The notes below the pieces were generated by a model. It was not told the origin of the DNA. It ran no database searches and worked only from the letters and a program-made list of their open reading frames with translations. A stretch of DNA of 50,377 nucleotides, taken from positions 1 to 50,377 of the forward strand of contig CALUZP010000110.1 of NCBI GenBank assembly GCA_944325325.1. Direction: 5' to 3'. Position numbers and translations under genes: made by a program. The stretch comes from an uncultured Desulfovibrionaceae bacterium. Lineage in GTDB: Bacteria; Desulfobacterota; Desulfovibrionia; Desulfovibrionales; Desulfovibrionaceae. Below are positions 1-8,177 of the stretch, piece after piece. Each line of letters starts with the position of its first letter. The stretch's first letter is position 1.

Positions 1-56
1 TTGAACAGCGTGGACTTGCCCACGTTTGGACGGCCGAGAAGAGCGATTTTCTGCAT
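1..56 (-). CDS. der: GTPase Der (EngA), N-terminal fragment
   Basis: Only the first 18 codons, plus two bases of the next, are inside the window. They read MQKIALLGRPNVGKSTLF, which places the Walker A/G1 motif (GRPNVGKS) within the first 15 residues. That is typical of Der, the double-GTPase 50S ribosome assembly factor; Era and MnmE have longer or different N-termini. The ATG is at 56-54. A promoter-like pair lies upstream at 294-323, which would give a leader of about 230 nt. The rest of the gene lies off the left edge, so the second GTPase domain cannot be checked. Confidence 0.75.
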   Translation of the reverse strand, partial: MQKIALLGRPNVGKSTLF

Positions 57-293
57 GATGGTTTCCGGAAGAGGGAATGATTTGGTTGGACGGTTTGGGT
101 CGGTATACGCCTTCCGTCGGGACGGCATTGCCAGACGCGTGATGTCCTGCGGGCATTCGGCCATGGGGAGAATCGGGGCCTGTGCTCATGTGCGGGCAGC
201 AGACGCCCGGGAGCCGCGAGTGCCGCCGCGCCATGCCGGCCGCATCGGCAGGCATGGCGCGGCAATGCCCGGGACGCGACACGTCAAACAGGC

Positions 294-323
294 AATATAC
301 CGCGTATTGTATCAGAAAGGCAA
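294..323 (-). promoter_or_regulatory. Putative sigma70 promoter of der
   Basis: On the minus strand TTGCCT (323-318) is followed after 18 bp by TATATT (299-294). It points towards der. The remainder of 57-395 between the divergent der and rnhA genes shows no other convincing feature. Confidence 0.35.
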
Positions 324-395
324 GTGTTTTCGCGTCGTTTGCCGTGCTGGAATTTTCCCTTTTCCTAACAGGCCGGCTCAGCTACAAGAACGTCC

Positions 396-863
396 ATGAA
401 ACACGTCACAGCATTTACCGACGGATCCTGTCTCGGTAACCCCGGGCAGGGAGGCTGGGCGGCCATTTTGCGGTATGGCGGCCATGAACTGGAGCTTTGC
501 GGGGGCTATGCCCTGACGACGAACAACCGGATGGAAATCCTGGCTGCGATCGCTGCGCTGGAGAAGCTGCGCGAGCCCTGCGAGGTGGAGCTGTTCACCG
601 ATTCGCAATACCTGCGGCACGCGGTGGAAAAGGGCTGGATTGCCAACTGGATGAAAAACGGCTGGAAAACTGCGGCGAAAAAGCCTGTGAAGAACCGGGA
701 TCTCTGGGAGAGGCTGCAGGTGCAGCTGGATCGGCATGACGTGCGGTTCAGCTGGGTGCGCGGCCATGCCGGGCATGCCGAAAACGAACGCTGCGACGCG
801 CTGGCGCGCGGCTGTGCCGGCGGGCGTAACCTGCCCTGTGACACGGGGTTTTCCAACGACTGA
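396..863 (+). CDS. rnhA: Ribonuclease HI
   Basis: This 155-residue protein is a complete type 1 RNase H, which cleaves the RNA strand of RNA-DNA hybrids (R-loops, Okazaki primers). The catalytic acidic residues are visible: D9 (FTDGS), E47 (NNRMEI), D69 (FTDSQY) and D134 (ERCDALA), with the flexible-loop His at H124 (VRGHAGH). Length matches the E. coli enzyme. The basic handle region [20 protein letters not shown] (about residues 85-104) is also present. It is read away from der and lies 147 nt upstream of rpsA. The ribosome-binding site before the ATG is weak. Confidence 0.95.
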   Translation: MKHVTAFTDGSCLGNPGQGGWAAILRYGGHELELCGGYALTTNNRMEILAAIAALEKLREPCEVELFTDSQYLRHAVEKGWIANWMKNGWKTAAKKPVKNRDLWERLQVQLDRHDVRFSWVRGHAGHAENERCDALARGCAGGRNLPCDTGFSND

Positions 864-947
864 TTGGAGCACCTGCGGCCTGTTGCGGCAGGCCGGACAA
901 CACGGGGCTGGACGAGTTTTTGCTTGTCTTCCCTCTGGTTATGTGGT

Positions 948-976
948 AGGGAGGTAATCCTCTCTCTAAGAGAGGG
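948..976 (+). promoter_or_regulatory. rpsA leader: two mutually exclusive hairpins
   Basis: The segment CCTCTCT (959-965) can pair upstream with AGGGAGG (948-954, one G-T wobble, loop TAAT) or downstream with AGAGAGG (969-975, loop CTA). Both stems are 7 bp and share the same strand, so they exclude each other. They lie 35-60 nt before the rpsA start codon. Autogenous control of S1 through leader structure is known in E. coli; that this leader works similarly is inference. Confidence 0.45.
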
Positions 977-1010
977 TAAATTTTGCTCGTTGTGGGCTGG
1001 AGGCTAATGA

Positions 1011-2732
1011 ATGGTGGATAACAAGGAAACGACGGAAATGCACGGCAACGAGGCGGAGTTCGACTTCGCCAGCGCGCTGGACGGCTATCTGAACACCGAT
1101 TTTGGGGATCTCGAGGAAGGGACCATCGTCAAGGGCGAGGTCGTCCGCGTCGATGACGACAACGTTCTCGTGGACGTGAACTTCAAGTCGGAAGGCCAGA
1201 TCCCCGCTGCCGAGTTCAGGGATGCCGAAGGCAACCTGACGGTCAAGGTGGGCGACCGGGTGGATGTGTATGTGGCGCGCAAGAACGAGCAGGAAGGGAC
1301 CATCACCCTCTCGTTCGAAAAGGCCAAGCGGATGCAGCTCTTCGATCAGCTTGAAGAGGTGCAGGAAAAGGGCGGCGTCATCAGAGGCCGCATCCTGTGC
1401 CGGATCAAGGGCGGCTATACGGTGGATCTGGGCGGCGTGGAAGCGTTCCTCCCCGGTTCGCATGTGGATCTGCGGCCTGTGCCGGACATGGACGCTCTGG
1501 TCAACCAGGAGTTCGATTTCCGCGTGCTCAAGATCAACCGCCGCCGGAGCAACGTCATCGTGTCCCGCCGCGTGCTGCTTGAGGAAGAACGTGATTCCAA
1601 GCGTCAGGAACTGCTCCAGACGCTGGCCGAAGGGCAGATCGTCACCGGCAAGGCGAAGAACATCACCGAATACGGCGTGTTCGTCGATCTGGGCGGCCTT
1701 GACGGCCTGCTGCACATCACCGACATGTCCTGGAAGCGGATTCGCCATCCCCGTGAAATCGTCACCCTGGGCCAGGAACTGCAGCTCAAGGTGCTTTCCT
1801 TCGACCGTGAAAACCAGAAGGTTTCTCTCGGCCTGAAGCAGCTGGTGCCCGACCCCTGGCAGGACATCACGGCCCGCTTCCCCGAAGGCTCTCACCATAC
1901 GGGCAAGGTGACCAACCTTGTCGACTACGGGGCATTCGTGGAACTGGAACCCGGTGTGGAAGGCCTGGTGCACATTTCTGAAATGTCCTGGACCCGCAAG
2001 CTCCGTCATCCCTCCCAGATGGTGCATCAGGGCGATGAAGTCGAAGTCATTATTCTTGGCGTCGACTCCGAAAAGAAGCGCATCTCCCTGGGCATGAAGC
2101 AGGCCAAGCCCAATCCCTGGGAACTGGTCGGTGAAAAGTATCCCGAAGGCACCATCCTTGAAGGCGTGATCAAGAACATTACCGAATTCGGGATGTTCAT
2201 CGGCATCGAAGACGGCATCGACGGCCTTATCCATGTGTCCGACATCAGCTGGACCAAGAAGATCCGTCATCCCAACGAACTGTACAAGGTGGGCGACACC
2301 GTGCAGGCCAAGGTGCTGACCGTGGACCAGGAAAACGAAAAGTTCACGCTCGGCATCAAGCAGCTGCATGACGACCCGTGGTCGAACGTGCCCGCAGCCT
2401 ATCCTGTGGGTGGCATCGTCAAGGGCGTGATCACCAACATCACTGACTTCGGCCTGTTCGTGGAAGTGGAAGAAGGCATTGAAGGCCTTGTCCATGTGTC
2501 CGAACTGAGCTCCAAGAAGGTGAAGTCGCCGGCCGAACTCTACAAGGAAGGCGAAGAAATCCAGGCCAAGATCATCCATGTGAGCGCTGAGGATCGCCGC
2601 CTCGGTCTGTCCATCAAGCAGCTCAAGGAAGATGAAGAACGCCGCAAGCCCCGTGAATACAGCCGTTCCGGCCCTGAAGCCGGCCAGTCGCTGGGCGATC
2701 TGCTCAAGCAGAAGCTCGAAAGCGCCGAATAA
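1011..2732 (+). CDS. rpsA: 30S ribosomal protein S1
   Basis: This is a 573-residue S1 protein, which binds mRNA at the platform of the small subunit and promotes initiation on structured messages. Six S1 (OB-fold) repeats can be followed, beginning near residues 36, 120, 205, 290, 377 and 464. The last four carry near-repeated motifs such as ITEYGVFVDLGGLDGLLHIT and LGLKQL..DPW. The length is close to that of six-repeat S1 proteins. The ATG at 1011 is preceded by GGAGG with 7-nt spacing. It is monocistronic, with a hairpin leader upstream and an intrinsic terminator downstream. Confidence 0.97.
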   Translation: MVDNKETTEMHGNEAEFDFASALDGYLNTDFGDLEEGTIVKGEVVRVDDDNVLVDVNFKSEGQIPAAEFRDAEGNLTVKVGDRVDVYVARKNEQEGTITLSFEKAKRMQLFDQLEEVQEKGGVIRGRILCRIKGGYTVDLGGVEAFLPGSHVDLRPVPDMDALVNQEFDFRVLKINRRRSNVIVSRRVLLEEERDSKRQELLQTLAEGQIVTGKAKNITEYGVFVDLGGLDGLLHITDMSWKRIRHPREIVTLGQELQLKVLSFDRENQKVSLGLKQLVPDPWQDITARFPEGSHHTGKVTNLVDYGAFVELEPGVEGLVHISEMSWTRKLRHPSQMVHQGDEVEVIILGVDSEKKRISLGMKQAKPNPWELVGEKYPEGTILEGVIKNITEFGMFIGIEDGIDGLIHVSDISWTKKIRHPNELYKVGDTVQAKVLTVDQENEKFTLGIKQLHDDPWSNVPAAYPVGGIVKGVITNITDFGLFVEVEEGIEGLVHVSELSSKKVKSPAELYKEGEEIQAKIIHVSAEDRRLGLSIKQLKEDEERRKPREYSRSGPEAGQSLGDLLKQKLESAE

Positions 2733-2757
2733 TCCCGGCTGACACTTGTCTGTAACG

Positions 2758-2803
2758 AAGCGGCAGTGGCCTGCTGAAGGCTGCTGCCGCTTTGTGCTAT
2801 TGT
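2758..2803 (+). terminator. Intrinsic terminator of rpsA
   Basis: A perfect 9-bp stem AAGCGGCAG / CTGCCGCTT (2758-2766 with 2784-2792) is followed by a weak T-rich tail (TTGTGCTATTGTG), 25 nt after the rpsA stop. Confidence 0.7.
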
Positions 2804-2895
2804 GTGTAGAGAGAGCCGGTCTGTCCGTATGGAGTGCAGACAATCCGGCACGTTCGGGGGAATATAAAAAATCAAAAAAATATGACTGTAAATAA

Positions 2896-2923
2896 TTACC
2901 TAATATTGCTTTTATTTTAATAT
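2896..2923 (+). promoter_or_regulatory. Promoter-like element in an AT-rich island
   Basis: TTACCT (2896-2901), a 16-bp spacer and TAATAT (2918-2923) lie within an extremely AT-rich stretch (about 2863-2935) that stands out from the GC-rich surroundings. It would start a transcript with a leader of about 160 nt before the transporter gene at 3089. The leader can form TGCAGG/CCTGCA (2955-2960 with 3026-3031) enclosing GGGG/CCCC (2966-2969 with 3010-3013). Confidence 0.4.
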
Positions 2924-3088
2924 GAGATTTTTTGTACAAGCAGCGTTTCTCAGATGCAGGATCCTGGGGTACAGGCTTGATTTTCCCGCAGTATTAAGGT
3001 TATCGTCAGCCCCGTAGGTTTTTTGCCTGCACGCTTCATGCGATGTCCCACCCCCCATTTCCCCGCCTTTTTAAAGGAGTCGTAGTTC

Positions 3089-4507
3089 ATGAAACGTATT
3101 GGCTGTACCCTTGGAGGGCTGCTTGCCCTGCTGCTCCTTCCCGTTGTTGCGTTGGCCGCTGGCGGACACCATGACCTGAAGGGCGAAGAGTTGTCCATCT
3201 TCTGGGTCATTCCGTTCGTTTGCATGCTCCTGTCCATTGCGCTGGGGCCCCTGCTGACGCCGCACTTCTGGCATCATCATTTTGGCAAGGTCGCTGTTTT
3301 CTGGGGCCTTGCCTTTTTAGTGCCCTGCGCCATCGCCTTCGGTGTTCCAACCGCCATTTACCAGCTGCTGCATGCCGTGCTGCAGGAATATGTGCCGTTT
3401 ATCATCCTGCTGTTTGCTCTGTTTACGGTGGCTGGCGGTGTGCGCCTTAAAGGAACCCTTGTCGGTACACCGGTTGTGAATACAGGGCTGCTGGCCGTCG
3501 GTACAATTCTGGCCAGCTGGATGGGAACCACTGGCGCAGCCATGTTGCTGATTCGTCCCCTGCTGCGCGCCAATGCACACCGGCGCTATCGTGTGCATTC
3601 GGTCGTGTTCTTCATTTTCCTCGTGGCCAATATCGGCGGCTCTCTGACGCCGCTGGGCGATCCGCCACTGTTCCTGGGATTTTTGAAGGGCGTGGATTTC
3701 TTCTGGACAATGAAGCATCTTTTTGAACTCACGCTTCTGCTGTCTGTGATTCTTCTGGCCGTGTATTTCGTCGTTGACACAATCCTTTACGCGAAGGAAG
3801 GCCGTCCGGTCGTCGAGCACTCCAGTGACGAAAAGCTGGGCCTTGACGGCAAGGTCAACCTGCTTCTGCTCCTGTGCATCGTGGGTGGCGTGCTGTTCTC
3901 CGGCATGTGGAATCCTGGCGTGCAGTTCAGCATCTACGGCGTGACCGTGGAACTGCAGAATCTGGTTCGCGACATCTTCCTGCTGGGTGTGGCTGGCGCT
4001 TCCATGAAGCTCACCACGACGGAATGCCGTCAGCTCAACAACTTCACCTGGGATCCCATTCTTGAAGTGGCCAAGCTGTTCATCGGCATCTTTGTGAGCA
4101 TGATCCCGGCGATCGCCATTCTGCGTGCCGGTGAATCCGGCGCGTTGGCGAGCGTGATTTCGGCGGTGTCCGAGAACGGTCAGCCGGTCAACAGCATGTT
4201 CTTCTGGTGCACCGGCCTGCTCTCCTCCTTCCTGGACAACGCGCCGACCTACCTCGTGTTCTTCAACACGGCCGGTGGCGATCCTGTCCATCTGATGGGT
4301 GAATGGGCCATGACGCTGACGGCTATCTCTGCGGGTGCAGTGTTCATGGGCTCCGTGACCTACATCGGCAACGCCCCCAACTTCATGGTTCTTTCCATCG
4401 CAAAGGAAAATAAGGTGCCCATGCCCAGCTTCTTTGGCTATATGATGTGGTCTGTGGGCATCCTGTTCCCGCTGTTCGCCCTGCTTACCTGGATTTTCTT
4501 CATTTAA
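3089..4507 (+). CDS. Ion transporter of the CitMHS/NhaD-like (IT) superfamily, probable Na+/H+ antiporter
   Basis: This 472-residue polytopic inner-membrane protein begins with a cleavable-looking signal segment (LALLLLPVVALAAGG). It then has roughly eleven or twelve hydrophobic segments. Conserved-looking features of the ion-transporter superfamily are the paired loops GTILASWMGTTGAAMLLIRP (about 134-153) and SVTYIGNAPNFMV (about 421-433), the SLTPLGDPPLF motif (about 185-195), and LDNAPTYLVFFN. Proteins like this are annotated as sodium:proton antiporter or putative citrate transporter; substrate cannot be read from sequence. The start has AAAGGAG upstream. It is monocistronic, with its own AT-rich promoter region and terminator. 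Confidence 0.75.
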   Translation: MKRIGCTLGGLLALLLLPVVALAAGGHHDLKGEELSIFWVIPFVCMLLSIALGPLLTPHFWHHHFGKVAVFWGLAFLVPCAIAFGVPTAIYQLLHAVLQEYVPFIILLFALFTVAGGVRLKGTLVGTPVVNTGLLAVGTILASWMGTTGAAMLLIRPLLRANAHRRYRVHSVVFFIFLVANIGGSLTPLGDPPLFLGFLKGVDFFWTMKHLFELTLLLSVILLAVYFVVDTILYAKEGRPVVEHSSDEKLGLDGKVNLLLLLCIVGGVLFSGMWNPGVQFSIYGVTVELQNLVRDIFLLGVAGASMKLTTTECRQLNNFTWDPILEVAKLFIGIFVSMIPAIAILRAGESGALASVISAVSENGQPVNSMFFWCTGLLSSFLDNAPTYLVFFNTAGGDPVHLMGEWAMTLTAISAGAVFMGSVTYIGNAPNFMVLSIAKENKVPMPSFFGYMMWSVGILFPLFALLTWIFFI

Positions 4508-4531
4508 CCCGGTATACTGATTAAGAGTCTT

Positions 4532-4575
4532 AAGCCTGTCCCGGAGAGGATTCGGGGCAGGCTTTCTGTTTTGTC
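4532..4575 (+). terminator. Intrinsic terminator after the ion transporter
   Basis: The stem AAGCCTGTCCC / GGGGCAGGCTT (4532-4542 with 4554-4564, one T-G wobble) is followed by TCTGTTTTGTCT, 24 nt after the stop codon. Confidence 0.85.
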
Positions 4576-4856
4576 TCTCCGGCAGCGGGTATGGAGGCAC
4601 GGCACACCGGCAGTGTCTGAAGATTCCGGCCGGCGTCGTGCGTTTTCAGGGGGCAGACGGCATGCGCCTTTGCAGCCCCTGCAGCCCCCGCCTGCACCGG
4701 ATTTCCTGTTATGCTCTGTGCCAGCGGGGACGGCGTGAGCGGGATCGATGCGCCGCACATGGCAGAACGCTGAGACCGAACCTTGCCGCCGGGAGTGCAG
4801 GCCCTCTTGCGGGTATTAGTGTTTTCATGTCTGTCAGCGGAGTTGGAACACTTCTT

Positions 4857-5008
4857 TTAGAGCATGTTCATCAGTTTGAAACGCGTTGCGTTTTAAACCA
4901 TACGCCCTGTCGCTTCGCGGAAAAACGCGGTTTTTCCGTTCATGTTTGGCCGGGCGGCGCTGTGCTGCCGCCTCGCGTTTTGCCTTGTTCAATGGCAAAG
5001 CGTTTTAG
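4857..5008 (+). repeat. Dispersed ~150-bp MITE-like element, copy A
   Basis: This copy starts with TTAGAGC (4857-4863) and ends with a decayed right end (GCGTTTTAG instead of CGCTCTAA). Inside are the family's hairpins: TTTGAAACGC/GCGTTTTAAA, a GGAAAAAC/GTTTTTCC stem, the GGCGGC/GCCGCC core, and TTTGCC/GGCAAA near the right end. It lies in an 800-bp gene-free gap between the ion transporter and rlpA. It is the most diverged copy by eye and encodes nothing plausible. Confidence 0.8.
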
Positions 5009-5383
5009 GCTGGAGGCGAAGGGAGCGTCTGTCCATCGTGCAGATCCCGGAACACGAAAGACGTCGCGCAAAGGAAGGGAGTCACCTGCCTGCCGAACGC
5101 TGTACCCTGCCAGTCAAAGGAAGACAGGAAGCAGTCCAGTGCCGCGTAGGAAGTATTGTGTGGCGTCCCCGGAAAAAAACACAGGAGGGGGAAGGGGGCC
5201 ATACAGTCTGGACTGTTGCCGTTGCAGGGTTTGTGGATGGCATCAGAAGCGGGACAGTGTGGCCTGTGCGGCCGGGGAGGCTGTTGCCGTGCGGAAGAAG
5301 CTGGAAAACCGTAACAGCCTGTCAGGAAAGCGTCTTTGTGGCGTTAGGCCGTGTCGGGAGGGGAAGGCGGCTTGCAGCCTGCC
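5009..5383. other. Gene-free stretch between repeat A and rlpA
   Basis: No ORF here resembles a protein family and no RNA gene or promoter was recognised. The same holds for 4576-4856 on the other side of the repeat. Open frames crossing this stretch run through the repeat and look like chance translations of GC-rich DNA. Confidence 0.6.
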
Positions 5384-5902
5384 TTAGCGGGTGTCTATGG
5401 CTTCGATGCGCACTCTGCCGGTGCCGGCGGCAAGAATACCCAGACGTGCGGCGGCTGTTTTGCTCAGATCGATAACCCGCCCGGGGATGAACGGCCCCCG
5501 GTCGTTGATGCGGACGTGGATGGAGCGGCCCGTGCGCAGGTTGGTGACGCGGACGGTGGTGTTCATGGGCAGGAGCTTATGGGCTGCGGTCATGGCGTAC
5601 ATGTTATAGCGTTCGCCGTTGGCCGTGCGCTTGCCGTGGAACCCCGGACCATACCAGGAGGCAATGCCTGTTTCCCTGAACCCGCGGGCCGAGACAAGCG
5701 GGTAGTACGTCACGCCGCGGATGGTGTATGGCCGGCCGCCGCCAATGCCGCCCGTATAGTTGCCTGTATAGACTTCGTTGCCCCAGTCAAAGGGGTTGAG
5801 CGAGAACCCGCCGCATCCCGCGCAGCAGACCGTCAGCAGGACGGCCACCAGCAGGCGGACGAGGCCGCCTGCCGGAGATGCTGTGCGGGACGGGATGATC
5901 AT
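5384..5902 (-). CDS. rlpA: RlpA-family septal ring lytic transglycosylase lipoprotein
   Basis: The protein has 172 residues from the ATG at 5902. A signal peptide ([17 protein letters not shown]) ends in a lipobox-like Cys at position 30, suggesting an outer-membrane lipoprotein. The mature part is a double-psi beta-barrel: [21 protein letters not shown], then [18 protein letters not shown]. These are the RlpA signature segments with the catalytic-type His and Asp (H in FHGKRT, D in NDRGPF). No SPOR domain follows, so this is a short RlpA. It starts 4 nt after the hisF stop, so it may be co-transcribed with hisHF. An upstream in-frame ATG at 5941 would overlap hisF and is less likely. Confidence 0.85.
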   Translation of the reverse strand: MIIPSRTASPAGGLVRLLVAVLLTVCCAGCGGFSLNPFDWGNEVYTGNYTGGIGGGRPYTIRGVTYYPLVSARGFRETGIASWYGPGFHGKRTANGERYNMYAMTAAHKLLPMNTTVRVTNLRTGRSIHVRINDRGPFIPGRVIDLSKTAAARLGILAAGTGRVRIEAIDTR

Positions 5903-5906
5903 GCGT

Positions 5907-6686
5907 TCACCAGCAGGTTCTTGCGGGGACGCCAGCGTCACTCAGCGCCTGCTTGAGGTCTGAAATGGTATAGCGCCCGTAGTGGACGATAGAGGCGACC
6001 AGAGCGGCTGAAGCGCCGCCTTTGGTTACGGCGTCCACAAGGTGGCGTGGTTCGCCTGCGCCTCCGGATGCGATGACGGGGATGCGCACGGCATCGCTGA
6101 TCATACGGGTCAGAGTCAGTTCATAGCCGTCACAGGTGCCGTCGGCATCGATGGAGTTGAGGCAGATCTCTCCGGCGCCGAGTTCTTCGGCGCGGATGGC
6201 CCAGGCCCGGGCATCGAGCCCGGTGGGCCTGCGTCCGCCGTGGATGACAACTTCATACCCGGAAGGAATCTCAGCCGTGACAGCCGTCTTACGGACGTCC
6301 ATGCCGAGCACGATGGCCTGAGCGCCAAAGGCGTTTGCTCCTTCGCTCAGCAGCGCGGGATTTTTGACAGCTGCCGAGTTGACGGACACTTTTTCTGCGC
6401 CGGCAAGGAGCGCGGCGCGCATGTCGCTGACCGAGGCAATGCCGCCGCCTACCGAGAAGGGGATGAAGATTTCTGCGGCAACCCTCTCCACAACGTCCAG
6501 GAAGATGCCCCGGCCTTCGGCGCTGGCGGTGATGTCGTAGAAAACGATTTCGTCCGCACCTTCTTCGTAGTAGCGCCGGGCTGTTTCCACGGGATCGCCG
6601 ATGTCCTGATTGCCCTGGAATTTGATACCCTTGGTCAGCTTGCCATCCCGGACGTCAAGGCAGGGGATGATGCGTTTGCTCAGCAT
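5907..6686 (-). CDS. hisF: Imidazole glycerol phosphate synthase, cyclase subunit
   Basis: This 259-residue (beta/alpha)8 barrel closes the imidazole ring in histidine synthesis, using ammonia channelled from HisH. The catalytic pair is present: D11 (PCLDVRDG) and D130 (VLGMDVRK). The phosphate-binding segments GGGIAS and ASGGAG are also intact. The ATG at 6686 has GGAGG upstream and overlaps the end of hisH by 7 nt, so the two subunits are probably translationally coupled. The N-terminal wording ([22 protein letters not shown]) resembles the form I associate with Desulfovibrio; this is recall, not a search. Confidence 0.95.
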   Translation of the reverse strand: MLSKRIIPCLDVRDGKLTKGIKFQGNQDIGDPVETARRYYEEGADEIVFYDITASAEGRGIFLDVVERVAAEIFIPFSVGGGIASVSDMRAALLAGAEKVSVNSAAVKNPALLSEGANAFGAQAIVLGMDVRKTAVTAEIPSGYEVVIHGGRRPTGLDARAWAIRAEELGAGEICLNSIDADGTCDGYELTLTRMISDAVRIPVIASGGAGEPRHLVDAVTKGGASAALVASIVHYGRYTISDLKQALSDAGVPARTCW

Positions 6687-7336
6687 GACGCCACCTCCGG
6701 AGCGTTGGATTGGACACCGCAGAACCGGGCAAAGTTCGCCAGAATGCGCAGGCCGGGACGCCCGCTTTTTTCCGGGTGGAACTGCAGGGCCCACAAGCCG
6801 TTGCGGCCATACACCGAACAGAATTCTGCACCGTAATGGGTTGTGGCGATGACGTTTTCCCGGGAGGTTTCGATGTAGTAGCTGTGCACGAAATAGAAGA
6901 AGGCGTTTTCGGGCAGGCCTTCAAGCAGTGGGCTTGGTATGCGGATGGACAGCGTGTTCCAGCCCATGTGCGGAATGCGGATGGGCCGGCCTTCCTCGTC
7001 AACCCACGCCGGATCAAACCGGCGGCAGACACCGCGGACAAGCCCCAGGGTCGGTGTGTCGTTTTCTTCGCTGTGGTCAAGCATAATCTGGCAGCCAAGG
7101 CAGATGCCGAGCACCGGCCTGGCTTCATGCACGGCGCGCCGGAGCACGTTGTCAAGCCCAGAGGCGGTAAGCTGGGCCATGGCCTGTCCGGCGGCGCCCA
7201 CGCCAGGGAAGATGATCCCGGCGGCAGAGAGGGCGGTATCCGGGTCTGCCGTAATGCAGCAGGGAATGCCCAGATGTTCCAGGGCGCGGCGTACGCTGGT
7301 CTGGTTGCCGGCCTTGTAGTCCAGAATGGCAATCAT
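6680..7336 (-). CDS. hisH: Imidazole glycerol phosphate synthase, glutamine amidotransferase subunit
   Basis: This 218-residue class I glutamine amidotransferase provides ammonia to HisF. The nucleophile is C79 in GICLGCQ, and the His-Glu pair is in LQFHPEKSG near the C-terminus. The ATG at 7336 follows GAGGAT. It is first in hisH-hisF, with rlpA directly behind. No other his genes are in the window, so histidine genes are scattered. The opposite strand across 7337-7628 carries the structured leader of tsaE-lysC. Confidence 0.95.
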   Translation of the reverse strand: MIAILDYKAGNQTSVRRALEHLGIPCCITADPDTALSAAGIIFPGVGAAGQAMAQLTASGLDNVLRRAVHEARPVLGICLGCQIMLDHSEENDTPTLGLVRGVCRRFDPAWVDEEGRPIRIPHMGWNTLSIRIPSPLLEGLPENAFFYFVHSYYIETSRENVIATTHYGAEFCSVYGRNGLWALQFHPEKSGRPGLRILANFARFCGVQSNAPEVASC

Positions 7337-7422
7337 TGGAAATCCTCGATAGATAGGCAAGCGGTGAACGTAAAGGGGTCCGCAGCGGGCGCTTTGGGCT
7401 GTTTTTTGCAACATACAACAAG

Positions 7423-7507
7423 AGGCTCTGCTCCTGCAAGACGTGCCGGTATGCGCTCGCGGGGCAGCCGCAACACGGCAGATGCGTCACAGGTGCAGGA
7501 AGAGCCT
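7423..7507 (+). ncRNA. Candidate structured leader RNA upstream of tsaE-lysC
   Basis: A long stem pairs AGGCTCT (7423-7429) with AGAGCCT (7501-7507) and CCTGCA (7433-7438) with TGCAGG (7494-7499), 13 bp with a small internal loop. It encloses a second stem, GACG/CGTC (7440-7443 with 7485-7488) plus TGCCG/CGGCA (7444-7448 with 7476-7480). About 45 nt downstream is an intrinsic terminator, and no plus-strand gene lies upstream. I do not recognise a lysine riboswitch core, SRP RNA or 6S RNA. Confidence 0.4.
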
Positions 7508-7551
7508 GGCGCGTGGCAGACCGCAACAGGCGCTTGCACGACGTGCTTGGG

Positions 7552-7604
7552 AAGAGCTTCACCAGCGCACAGGGCGCTGAAGACGGCTCTTTTCTTTCTT
7601 TCTG
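7552..7604 (+). terminator. Orphan intrinsic terminator upstream of tsaE
   Basis: AAGAGC (7552-7557) pairs with GCTCTT (7586-7591), and inside it CAGCGC (7563-7568) pairs with GCGCTG (7574-7579). The T-rich tail TTTTCTTTCTTTCTG follows. No plus-strand coding gene precedes it, so it either ends a small RNA or acts as an attenuator for tsaE-lysC, which starts 25 nt later. Confidence 0.6.
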
Positions 7605-7628
7605 TTTAACGCTATGAATTGACACATT

Positions 7629-8162
7629 ATGTTGACACAACCTGTTACTACATTCCAGGTTACCCTGCCGGACGTGGAAGCCACGCTGGCCTTTGGTGCG
7701 GCCCTGGGAACACGGCTTCATGACGCGCTGCGTGAACGGCGGCCTGTCCGCGTTGTCCTGCTGTATGGCGAGCTTGGCTGCGGCAAGACCACGTTGACGC
7801 GCGGCCTGGCTGCGGCGCTTCCCGGAGGCGAGGCCGCCGAGGTGTCCAGCCCGAGCTTTACGGTCTGCAACGTGTATCCGACCCAGCCTGAGATTATCCA
7901 CTGCGATCTGTACCGTTCGGACAAGGCGGACGGCTTTGCAGACGGCCTGCCGGAAGAGGCTGAGGAGGCCCTTGATCGCTCTGGCAGCGCCTGCGTGCTT
8001 GTGGAGTGGGCTCAGCGGCTGGCTCCCGGGGATATTCCGCCAGAACGGCTGGACATCCATATGAAATCATGCCATGAAATGCGCTCGGTGACGCTGTGCG
8101 CCTACGGCAGTGCAGCTTCCCGGCTGCTTCAGGAACTGGCCGCCGATACGGCGGCGTCATAG
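7629..8162 (+). CDS. tsaE: tRNA threonylcarbamoyladenosine biosynthesis ATPase TsaE
   Basis: This 177-residue P-loop ATPase of the t6A pathway modifies A37 of ANN-decoding tRNAs together with TsaB, TsaC and TsaD. It has Walker A GELGCGKTT (47-55), SSPSFTVCNVY, a switch-like HCDLYRSD, and VLVEWAQR, all in the usual TsaE order. Length is slightly above the family norm because of a C-terminal extension. The ATG at 7629 has no clear Shine-Dalgarno sequence. A TTGACA six bases upstream cannot be its -35 box at that spacing. It is followed after 15 nt by lysC. Confidence 0.9.
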   Translation: MLTQPVTTFQVTLPDVEATLAFGAALGTRLHDALRERRPVRVVLLYGELGCGKTTLTRGLAAALPGGEAAEVSSPSFTVCNVYPTQPEIIHCDLYRSDKADGFADGLPEEAEEALDRSGSACVLVEWAQRLAPGDIPPERLDIHMKSCHEMRSVTLCAYGSAASRLLQELAADTAAS

Positions 8163-8177
8163 ATAAGGAAAGAACCT

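Noticed and set aside
966-2939. 657-codon minus-strand ORF opposite rpsA
   Set aside because: Antisense shadow of the repetitive S1 coding sequence; its His/Phe-rich repeats mirror the S1 repeats.
4638-5475. Two long overlapping plus-strand ORFs across repeat copy A
   Set aside because: Arginine/cysteine-rich translations of GC-rich DNA and of the repeat, running antisense into rlpA; no family resemblance or ribosome-binding site.
7619-7624. TTGACA as the -35 box of tsaE
   Set aside because: It ends only 4 nt before the chosen ATG, so transcription would start inside the gene; the N-terminus fits TsaE from that ATG.
7337-7628. Lysine riboswitch upstream of lysC
   Set aside because: The gap has a strong stem and a terminator, but the conserved core sequences of the lysine class were not recognised; kept only as a generic structured leader.
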